Of a DNA stretch of 12,095 bases, positions 1 through 6,294 are shown piece by piece. This DNA is from JAUNKE01 sp041784625. Its GTDB lineage: Bacteria; Bacillota; Clostridia; Peptostreptococcales; Filifactoraceae. Within the stretch, counting starts at the first letter, position 1; each line of letters opens with the position of its first letter. The notes under the pieces were generated by a model. It saw only the letters and a program-made list of their open reading frames with translations, did no database searches and was not told where the DNA came from. The stretch is from contig JBHBDS010000095.1 of assembly GCA_041784625.1 (NCBI GenBank), forward strand, positions 1 through 12,095, written 5' to 3'. A program made the translations under genes and the position numbers.

Positions 1-305
1 ATGTGTTCTTCGCTGACGATGAGTGGTCGTTTGACGAGCATTCCGTTGGTTGAGAGGAGCTTGAGTTGTTCTTCTTCGCTCATCGCTGGCAATTTATCTT
101 TGAGCTCCATTTCTCGGTATAAAATTCCGCTGGTGTTGAAGAATTTTTTGAGCGGATGCCCGCTTTTTTCGTGCCAGAGTTTGAGCTCGTCGTAAGTCGG
201 ATTGTTTTCGACGATGTGTCGGTCTTCGTATTTTATTTTATGATCGTCGAGCCATTTTTTTGCTTTTTGGCAGGTGGTGCATTTTGGATATTGGATAAAT
301 AACAT
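1..305 (-). CDS. ArsC/Spx-family thiol protein (arsenate reductase-like), 3' end cut off by window edge
   Basis: The first 101 codons are present, starting at ATG 305-303, and the frame is still open at the window edge. The protein opens with a short beta strand and then K8-C-T-T-C12, the CxxC redox motif of ArsC/Spx/MgsR-type thioredoxin-fold proteins. Further on it has the family pattern SGHPLKKFFNTSG (about residues 48-60), an acidic LxxKLP segment and NGMLVKRPLIV (about 86-96). Family members are about 115-120 residues, so only the last 15 or so should be missing. The Shine-Dalgarno AGGAGG lies directly after the TAG stop of the upstream lipoprotein gene, ten bases separating the two genes, so it is probably the fourth gene of that operon. 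The family includes glutaredoxin-coupled arsenate reductases, Spx-type RNA polymerase regulators and uncharacterised relatives. The sequence does not say which, and no arsenic genes are nearby. An uncharacterised YusI-like relative is my best guess. Confidence 0.85.
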   Translation of the reverse strand, partial: MLFIQYPKCTTCQKAKKWLDDHKIKYEDRHIVENNPTYDELKLWHEKSGHPLKKFFNTSGILYREMELKDKLPAMSEEEQLKLLSTNGMLVKRPLIVSEEH

Positions 306-315
306 CGTTCCTCCT

Positions 316-2187
316 CTACACTAGGTCGTCGTAGGTTTTTTCTGGGTCGATGTACTGTGTCTTTTTGGCAATCAATGTCGTTTCGCCATCTTTGTAGTGG
401 TACAGATCCCAGTTATAGGTTTCGGGGTCGAGATTTTTGTAGTAAAAAATTTCGCCTGCTTTATTTCGTACCGATTGGTAAACGTCTTTGTCTACTTCAA
501 TTTTTTGGTCGCCGTCATAGATGACGAGCTTACCGACTCTTTCGTCAGGGTCAATATTTTCGATGAGCGCAAATTGTTTTGTTTTGGAATCATGCCATTG
601 CAGGCTTGCGCTTTTTGCGATTTTTTCGCCATCAAGATACGCATCGTGTTCGTAGATTTGTCCTTTGATCACTTGGAAGCACAAGAGCGAGCCGTCGTCA
701 AAGGTTGCCATTGGCCATTCGTCGATTTTTTCGAGCAATTTTTCTGGCTCAGCGAGTGAATTTTTTTCGATTTTCAATTCATACAGATCGTGGTATGATC
801 GCTCCGAATAGTCCGCTTGCTTGTGCAAAATGTAGACGGATTTTTTGTCGCCCGAAAGGAAGGTGTAGTCATCATACGCATGATCAAACTGTGGCGTGTC
901 TACCTTGGTGACCTCTGCTCCTTTTGCATAATAATAAGAGGAGAGTCTTCCCATCGCTTCGCTGATCATTCCTGCAACATTGTACGTATTCTGTAGCTCT
1001 GAGAGTTTTACTTTTCCATCTCGCTCCATCGCAGAAGGGAAAATTGCCGCTGGCTCGTCCAAAAATTTTGCCATCGCATCGGTATACATGCCATACTCTG
1101 GCACGTTGAGATAATTCGCCACGAGATGTTCTTCTTTGCCATCGTAGAAGTGGAGCGACAGATTGATGCCTTCGATCGGATCGCCTTCGATTGCCCAGCG
1201 AATTTGATCCCTGACTTCTACTTTTTGAAATTCGTTTGCCATCTGATATTGGTCCAGATACGCTTGGTATGCCTTGTGATACTCATCTGCGTTTGGATAT
1301 TCGGACTCGAGTGGAAACTTCGGATATTCTGCGTACGGCACTTGATTGTCGTGGTCAAACATATCGTCCACAATAAATTCTGCCACGTCAAATCCATCGT
1401 CCTCTTCGTCATAGCGGAAGAAATATATTTCGCCCGAGTCGTAGATTTTGCCAACATCGAGCACATTTTTTGCAATCACGGTCGGCTCTTTTCCAAATTC
1501 CTTGTGGTACAGATGCTGGTAGCCTCTATAGTAATAGGAAGTCAGATCGCCTACTTCGCCGACAATCCATGCGCCGTCTTTGCCAATCTTCACGGCTTCT
1601 TTGCCTTGCTCGTATTCGTACGCAGCGGCTTGCTCCTTCTCGCTGTCATACCAGCTAAAGACTACTTTTTTGCCGTCTTTGGAGAGGTAAAAAGTGGCCG
1701 TTGCTTTGCCGATTTTTTCGCTCTCTTGTTTTGCCACATCGTGGTAATAGAGATCATCGGATTCGAAATCGCTGTAGACGAGATAGTTCCCGTCTGCACT
1801 CACTTGGTAAAAAAATGTATCGTCCGCAACTTTTTGCTCATCGGAGAGCGTGCCGTCGTCGTTGACATCACGATAATACAGCGTCCCGAAGTAGTTGTCC
1901 TCATTATTGAGCTCGAGGTAAAAAAGTCGCTTCTGATTTTCAGTAAGCGTCGTAGTTGCGGAATACTCGAGGTATTTGCTCCACGATTCGTCGCCCGAGT
2001 CCTTGGTCAAAAGGATCGGATCGCTCCCATTCAGCGCATCGTAGTACAGTTTTCCATCTTTGTAGTACATCAGATAATTCAGCGGCTGGACTTTGGATCC
2101 ATTGCTGGCGCTATTGCCAGCGCAACCAGCCAACGAACCGATGAGAAGCGACGTCACGCATAGAATTGCTAGTATTCTCTTTTTCAT
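316..2187 (-). CDS. Tandem lipoprotein paralogue 3, propeller-like, 623 aa
   Basis: Third of three adjacent paralogues. The N-terminus is a lipoprotein signal peptide: KKR, a hydrophobic core, then LAGC with the lipidated cysteine at 22, so the protein should be anchored outside the membrane. After a short Ser/Asn linker the chain is built of strand-rich repeats of the type seen in TolB/WD40-like propellers, for example YYKDGKLYYDAL (about 41-52), VSADGNYLVYSDF (129-141) and LSKDGKKVVFSWYDS (168-182). An acidic segment with FIVDDM (about 271-276) leads into a helical, Tyr-rich stretch ending VRDQIRWAIEGD (325-336). Strand-rich repeats then resume to the C-terminus (TYDDLV). It aligns with the two upstream paralogues along its length but is the most divergent in the insert. 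It has no recognised enzyme motif, and its ligand and function are unknown. The start is supported by TAGGAGG, which overlaps the preceding stop codon. Confidence 0.9.
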   Translation of the reverse strand: MKKRILAILCVTSLLIGSLAGCAGNSASNGSKVQPLNYLMYYKDGKLYYDALNGSDPILLTKDSGDESWSKYLEYSATTTLTENQKRLFYLELNNEDNYFGTLYYRDVNDDGTLSDEQKVADDTFFYQVSADGNYLVYSDFESDDLYYHDVAKQESEKIGKATATFYLSKDGKKVVFSWYDSEKEQAAAYEYEQGKEAVKIGKDGAWIVGEVGDLTSYYYRGYQHLYHKEFGKEPTVIAKNVLDVGKIYDSGEIYFFRYDEEDDGFDVAEFIVDDMFDHDNQVPYAEYPKFPLESEYPNADEYHKAYQAYLDQYQMANEFQKVEVRDQIRWAIEGDPIEGINLSLHFYDGKEEHLVANYLNVPEYGMYTDAMAKFLDEPAAIFPSAMERDGKVKLSELQNTYNVAGMISEAMGRLSSYYYAKGAEVTKVDTPQFDHAYDDYTFLSGDKKSVYILHKQADYSERSYHDLYELKIEKNSLAEPEKLLEKIDEWPMATFDDGSLLCFQVIKGQIYEHDAYLDGEKIAKSASLQWHDSKTKQFALIENIDPDERVGKLVIYDGDQKIEVDKDVYQSVRNKAGEIFYYKNLDPETYNWDLYHYKDGETTLIAKKTQYIDPEKTYDDLV

Positions 2188-2195
2188 CCTGCCTC

Positions 2196-4109
2196 CTATC
2201 CTGCCAAATCGTTAAAGGTCAGCGTCACATCGACATATTCCGCTTTTTTGGCAATGCGCTCGCTCTCCCCATCATAGTAGCGATACAAATCGCCAACCCA
2301 AGAATCGGAATCTACATTCTTGTAATAGATAAGCTCGCCCGCTGGCGTTCGGAATGCTCGAGAAACTTGATCGTCCACCACTTGTGGCTCAAAATCTTTG
2401 AAGTACACGAGTGTTCCAAATCCTGTCTCGACGTCGATATCTTGAATCAGTGCAAACTCTTCGGATTCTTTGTCGAAGAACAGGAGTCTCGCATCTTCGG
2501 CAATTTTTTCATCGCCGAGGTGCACATCGCCGAGATAATAATCTCCTCTGGTCGTGATTGTATTGAACAACGCTCTGCCATCCTTCGTCGAGTAGAACGG
2601 ATAAAGGTCAATCTCTTTTCCAATACGCTCAATCTCTCCGACGGAATTGCCTTTCAAATAGCATTGGTATCCTTCAAACAAGAAATTGTACGCATCCTTT
2701 TCTTTGTAGAGCAGAACAAAGCTCTTCTCGTCTCCAGAGAGTCGAAGCTGAGCTTCGTGAAGCGACTGCAATTTTCCTGGCAGATCGACTTTCTCCACTT
2801 CTGCGCCGTTGGCAATGTATAGATTCGAAACCTGCCCCATCGCCTCAGCGAGCAATCCTTGCGTGTCAAAATAAGTGTTGAGCTCCGACATTTTCACTTT
2901 CTTGTCAAATTCAAAAGCGGAGAAGAATACCGCTCTTGGCTCGTTCTCGAAGAACATGCTATTCGCCGACAAATATTGGTACGAAAAATCTTCTGAGATA
3001 AAATCCGCTACCAACTGAGCTTTTTTGCCATCGAAATAGTGTAGCGAAAGTTTGAGTGTGCTGAGTGTTTCGCCATCGAGTCCTCGGCGAATTTCATCCC
3101 GATATTCTTTGGCTTCGATTCGACTGGCGAGCTCTTGCATTTCGTTGTGCTCATTATACGCCGCTCTCCATTGTTCGTCCGTATCGTAGTCCTCACGACT
3201 CGGATAATCTGGATACTCGACTTCTTGTTCCATCGCATCAAAGTCGATCATATCGTCAATGATAAAATCTCGCACGTCAAAATCCGTAGACTCAAAATCG
3301 GCTGACAGATAATAAAATTGTCCGCCATCATAAATTCTCGGCACGTAGAACACATCTTCTGCGAGCATTTCTGCCTCTTTGCCAAAAGATTTTTTGTAAA
3401 CGGCATTGTCCACTGCGACAAAATAGTATTCCGATAGATCGTCGCTTACATCCACAAAGTTGTAGATGCCTTGTTCGAGCTCTTCTGGCTCGCTGCCAAA
3501 CTCGAGCTCATAGCTTACCATCGTATCTTCTTCGTACACATAGTGCGAATAGACAGCACGTTTGGAGTCCTTGGAGATTTCAATCCGATAAGTTAATTCA
3601 TCAGCGAGTTTTGTTTTTTCCTCTTCTTCCACATCATAGAGGTAGGTCTTGTCATCGCCGCTGTAGATTACATAGCGTCCGTCGCTGCTTACTTTGTAGT
3701 AATCGACGGATTTTGCAATTCTGGTCGCATCCGACAGCGAATGATCTTCCAGCACATCTCGATAGTACAGCGCTCCGCCATACATGGAGCCGTCATCTGC
3801 AGGCGTGATGTAAAAAAATCTTTTTTGGTTATCCGAAAGAAAGCTCATTGCGCCGTATTCCGACGCATGACCCCATTCGCTATCGCCATGATCTTTCGCC
3901 ACGAGAATCTCCTCGCCGCTCTCGAGCGACATATAGTACAAACTGCCATTTTTGTCATAAAAAACAGCATTCAGTGGCTGGACTTTGGATTGGCTCTTTG
4001 TCCCAGAGCTCGATCCTCCGCTTGAACCAGTATCTGTGCTCGAGCATCCTGCGAGCGAGCCGAGCATCAGCGTCGCTGCCAAAAATATTGCCGTAATTCT
4101 TTTTTTCAT
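2196..4109 (-). CDS. Tandem lipoprotein paralogue 2, propeller-like, 637 aa
   Basis: Middle paralogue of the three. The signal peptide ends LAGC with lipidated Cys22, followed by a Ser/Gly/Thr-rich linker (about 23-42) that should act as a flexible tether. The body shows the repeat style of its neighbours: FYDKNGSLYYMSL (50-62), VSSDGRYVIYS (130-140), ISKDSKRAVYSHY (178-190). The central acidic and helical insert contains DFIIDDM (281-287), YPSREDYDTDEQWRAAY (302-318) and YRDEIRRGLDGE (336-347). The C-terminal half has GAEVEKVDLP (435-444) and KNVDSDSWVGDLYRYYDGE (597-615). It resembles paralogue 1 in the insert (ESTDFD, FSAFEFD) and paralogue 3 in the N-terminus (SKVQPLN) and in the AMG-GAEV-KVD block. 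This intermediate character suits stepwise tandem duplication. It starts 8 bases after the upstream stop, with AGGGGGA overlapping that stop. A sensor, scaffold or surface-binding role is possible but not shown. Confidence 0.9.
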   Translation of the reverse strand: MKKRITAIFLAATLMLGSLAGCSSTDTGSSGGSSSGTKSQSKVQPLNAVFYDKNGSLYYMSLESGEEILVAKDHGDSEWGHASEYGAMSFLSDNQKRFFYITPADDGSMYGGALYYRDVLEDHSLSDATRIAKSVDYYKVSSDGRYVIYSGDDKTYLYDVEEEEKTKLADELTYRIEISKDSKRAVYSHYVYEEDTMVSYELEFGSEPEELEQGIYNFVDVSDDLSEYYFVAVDNAVYKKSFGKEAEMLAEDVFYVPRIYDGGQFYYLSADFESTDFDVRDFIIDDMIDFDAMEQEVEYPDYPSREDYDTDEQWRAAYNEHNEMQELASRIEAKEYRDEIRRGLDGETLSTLKLSLHYFDGKKAQLVADFISEDFSYQYLSANSMFFENEPRAVFFSAFEFDKKVKMSELNTYFDTQGLLAEAMGQVSNLYIANGAEVEKVDLPGKLQSLHEAQLRLSGDEKSFVLLYKEKDAYNFLFEGYQCYLKGNSVGEIERIGKEIDLYPFYSTKDGRALFNTITTRGDYYLGDVHLGDEKIAEDARLLFFDKESEEFALIQDIDVETGFGTLVYFKDFEPQVVDDQVSRAFRTPAGELIYYKNVDSDSWVGDLYRYYDGESERIAKKAEYVDVTLTFNDLAG

Positions 4110-4117
4110 AGTTCCCC

Positions 4118-6010
4118 CTATCCCACAAGGTCTTCATATCTCATCGTGGTGTCCACATAGCTTGCTTTTTTGGAAACAAGCTCACCCTCGCCATTGTTAT
4201 AATGATACAAATCACCGACCCAAGTTTCTCGATCTACATTTTTGCGATACATAGTTTCGCCCGCTGGTGTCAAGTAAGCGTACTGAACTTTTTTGTCAAT
4301 CTCCTGTGGCTCAAAATTTTTGTAATATACCAGCGTGCCCGTTCCTGCGTCTAGATCAAAATTTTCGAGCAGAGCAAACTCCTGTGTTTCATCATTTGAG
4401 AATACCAAGTAAGCAAATTTTGCAATTTTTTCTTCGCCAAGATAAATGTCGCCGATGTAATATCCATCGTGGAAATCAATCGTGCTGTAGAGCACACGAC
4501 CGTCATCAAAAGTCATAAATGGATAAGAGCCAACTTGTTTTGCAACTCGTTCGCTATCGGTCACCGAAAAGTCGTCGATGTGGAATTGATACAAATCGTA
4601 GTACAGCTCTTCGTCATAGGCGTTGTGAAGCAAGTAGAAACTTTTTTCGTCCTTCGCTAATTTGAGTTGATCTTTGTCCATCGCGCCGACTTTGGATGGC
4701 AGATCGATATCTTGGATCTTTCCACCACGAGCAATGTAGAGTTTCGAAATTTTTGCCATCGCTGTTTGAACAATCGACTCTGGGCTGTAGTAATCCTCGA
4801 TCTCGGACATTTTTACCTTGCCATCAAACTCAAAAGCTGATTGGAACACGACGCCTGGTTCGCTCTCAAAAAATACAAATTTTGGAAGCAGATAGTTGGA
4901 TGAAGTATCCTGCGTCAAAAAATCTGCCACGAGATGCGACTCTTTGCCATCGTAAAAATACAGCGCCATATTCGATGTCGTAATCGCTGCTCCCTCATAG
5001 GCTTCACGCACTTCGTCACGATAAGTTTTGTCATAGGTTGCAGCTGCTTGTTCCATCTGGAGCATATACTCGGCATAGGCTGCCTCCCACGCTGCATCGG
5101 AGTCAAATTTTTCTCGATCTAGAAACGCTGGGTACTCGACTACCTCGATATTTGCGTCGCTCTCCTTCATATCGTCGATGAGAAAATCACTGATGTCAAA
5201 ATCCGTGGATTCTGGATCATACAAAACATAGTAGAATCTTCCATCGTCATACATTTTTTCGACCGACGAAATATTTTTTACAATTTTTTCAGCGTCGCCG
5301 CCAAACTCTTTTTTGTACAATGCTTCATTGTAAGTAAAATAGTAGCTCGAGAGGTCTTTTTCAAAATGAGAGATACTCCAAAAACTCTGCTTGAGCTGCT
5401 GAGGATCGTTGCCGAACTCGACTTCGTAGCCGTAGTTTTTGTCCTTTTCTGAATCATAACATGCATAGATAGCCCGCTTGCCATCAGATGAAATCTCCAT
5501 CAAATGCGATGATGTGCCGAGCTTGAATTCTTCTTCATTCTCCACGTCATACGCCATCGTCACATCGCCCTCGTAGTCGCAAAAAATGACCGTCTCACCT
5601 CCTGCACTGACTTTGTAGTAGCCAGCTTTTTTTGCGATCACGACCTCATCCGACAGCGATTTGTCCTCCAGCACGTCACGATAACACAGCGTGCCGTTGT
5701 ACATGTCGCCATTTATTGGTTTTATGTAGAACAATCGGTTTTGATTCTCCGTCAAAGTCGTCATTGCGCCATACTCATACGGTCTTCCATACTCGTTTTC
5801 TTCGTCACTTTTTGCAACCAAAATATCGTCGCTGCCGTCGAGCGCCGAGTAATACAAACTTCCTTTTTTGTCGTAAAGCACGTAATTTAATTTTTTTACT
5901 TTTTCTTCGCTTGTGCTCGTTCCGCCGCCTGTGCTCGCACATCCTGCAAGCGAGCCGACAAACATCAGCGTAGCAAGCGAAAGCGAAATGATTTTTCTCC
6001 ACTTCTTCAT
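4118..6010 (-). CDS. Tandem lipoprotein paralogue 1, propeller-like, 630 aa; first gene of operon
   Basis: First gene of the operon. The signal peptide begins with a KKWRK n-region and ends in LAGC with lipidated Cys24. A Gly/Thr/Ser linker follows (25-35). Strand-turn repeats typical of TolB/WD40-like propellers include LYDKKGSLYYSAL (45-57), VSAGGETVIFCDY (134-146), ISSDGKRAIYACYDS (173-187) and MYDDGRFYYVLYD (253-265). A central acidic part (STDFDISDFLIDDM, 268-281) leads into a helical segment with AAWEAAYAEY (306-315) and YRDEVREAYEG (330-340). The second half returns to repeats: LYFYDGKESHLVADF (350-364), KDEKSFYLLH, FDDGRVLYST (501-510), TPAGETMYRKNVDRETW. The start at ATG 6010 has GAGGGGG seven bases upstream and follows a strong promoter by about 34 bases. 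The calculated charge is clearly acidic. I recognise no enzymatic motif. The fold assignment is inference from repeat pattern only. Confidence 0.9.
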   Translation of the reverse strand: MKKWRKIISLSLATLMFVGSLAGCASTGGGTSTSEEKVKKLNYVLYDKKGSLYYSALDGSDDILVAKSDEENEYGRPYEYGAMTTLTENQNRLFYIKPINGDMYNGTLCYRDVLEDKSLSDEVVIAKKAGYYKVSAGGETVIFCDYEGDVTMAYDVENEEEFKLGTSSHLMEISSDGKRAIYACYDSEKDKNYGYEVEFGNDPQQLKQSFWSISHFEKDLSSYYFTYNEALYKKEFGGDAEKIVKNISSVEKMYDDGRFYYVLYDPESTDFDISDFLIDDMKESDANIEVVEYPAFLDREKFDSDAAWEAAYAEYMLQMEQAAATYDKTYRDEVREAYEGAAITTSNMALYFYDGKESHLVADFLTQDTSSNYLLPKFVFFESEPGVVFQSAFEFDGKVKMSEIEDYYSPESIVQTAMAKISKLYIARGGKIQDIDLPSKVGAMDKDQLKLAKDEKSFYLLHNAYDEELYYDLYQFHIDDFSVTDSERVAKQVGSYPFMTFDDGRVLYSTIDFHDGYYIGDIYLGEEKIAKFAYLVFSNDETQEFALLENFDLDAGTGTLVYYKNFEPQEIDKKVQYAYLTPAGETMYRKNVDRETWVGDLYHYNNGEGELVSKKASYVDTTMRYEDLVG

Positions 6011-6022
6011 AATAACCCCCTC

Positions 6023-6036
6023 ATAGAAAACGTTTT
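6023..6036 (-). promoter_or_regulatory. AAACGTTTTYTAT leader motif, copy in the lipoprotein operon
   Basis: On the minus strand the leader reads AAACGTTTTCTAT and includes the perfect 10-base palindrome AAAACGTTTT (6027-6036), just before the Shine-Dalgarno. A copy differing at one of 13 positions lies at the same place in the phaJ leader (11462-11474). It could be a shared operator or transcript element. It lacks the flanking TG and CA of a good CcpA cre site. Confidence 0.35.
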
Positions 6037-6050
6037 ATCTCCACAAAATA

Positions 6051-6079
6051 ATTATATCGAGAAGGAAATATTGCGTCAA
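6051..6079 (-). promoter_or_regulatory. Sigma-A-type promoter of the lipoprotein operon
   Basis: Read on the minus strand, a -35 TTGACG (6079-6074) and a -10 TATAAT (6056-6051) are separated by exactly 17 bases. That is 11 of 12 consensus positions. Transcription should start near 6044, giving a leader of about 34 bases before the ATG at 6010. It is the only good promoter upstream of the three lipoprotein genes, and there is no terminator between them, which supports a single transcript. Confidence 0.8.
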
Positions 6080-6087
6080 TGGCGCAA
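6071..6087. promoter_or_regulatory. Inverted repeat overlapping the -35 box, candidate operator
   Basis: The arms TTGCG and CGCAA flank a 7-base centre (TCAATGG), and the element covers the whole -35 hexamer of the lipoprotein promoter. A protein bound here would block RNA polymerase. Arms of 5 bases can arise by chance, so this is a candidate only. Confidence 0.35.
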
Positions 6088-6206
6088 ACGGACCAATTAT
6101 GTTTCAAAAACTTTTTCACTCCAAAGCAAAACATTTGGCATTTAGCGGAAAAATTTCTGTAGAAAAAAATTTTGCCTTGAAATCTGTCTCATTCGTGTGA
6201 AAATGT

Positions 6207-6235
6207 TTGCATAATTAGACTTCTTGCGTTATAAT
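6207..6235 (+). promoter_or_regulatory. Promoter of the EF-G-like gene
   Basis: A perfect -10 TATAAT (6230-6235) is preceded at 17 bases by a weak -35 TTGCAT (6207-6212) in an AT-rich context. Transcription should start near 6242, about 53 bases before the ATG at 6295. It is divergent from the lipoprotein promoter, with about 125 bases between the two -35 boxes. Confidence 0.65.
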
Positions 6236-6252
6236 TTACTAAAATATCTAAT

Positions 6253-6275
6253 TTTTTGAATATTAACTTCAAAAA
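6253..6275 (+). promoter_or_regulatory. Leader stem-loop before the EF-G-like gene
   Basis: TTTTTGAA and TTCAAAAA pair perfectly over 8 bases around a 7-base loop. The element ends five bases before the AAGGAGG ribosome binding site. It contains only one G-C pair, so the fold would be weak. It may tune translation or mRNA stability, or it may be a chance feature of AT-rich DNA. Confidence 0.35.
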
Positions 6276-6294
6276 TTTTAAGGAGGAATTTGAC

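Noticed and set aside
1126..2163. 345-codon open frame on the plus strand opposite lipoprotein paralogue 3
   Set aside because: It lies wholly antisense to a gene with a signal peptide, ribosome binding site and paralogues. It has no ribosome binding site and its product is a low-complexity Phe/Val/Ile/Cys-rich mirror of acidic coding sequence. It stays open because of codon bias in the real gene.
2166..2822. 218-codon open frame on the plus strand opposite lipoprotein paralogue 2
   Set aside because: Antisense shadow of the same kind, with no start signal or recognisable protein.
6023..6040. CcpA cre site in the lipoprotein operon leader
   Set aside because: The AAAACGTTTT core is cre-like, but the flanking TG and CA positions fail at three places.
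6256..6294. Extended N-terminus of the EF-G-like protein from a TTG at 6256
   Set aside because: There is no ribosome binding site for the TTG. The ATG at 6295 has an ideal AAGGAGG, and the family begins at that point, a few residues before the first strand and P-loop.
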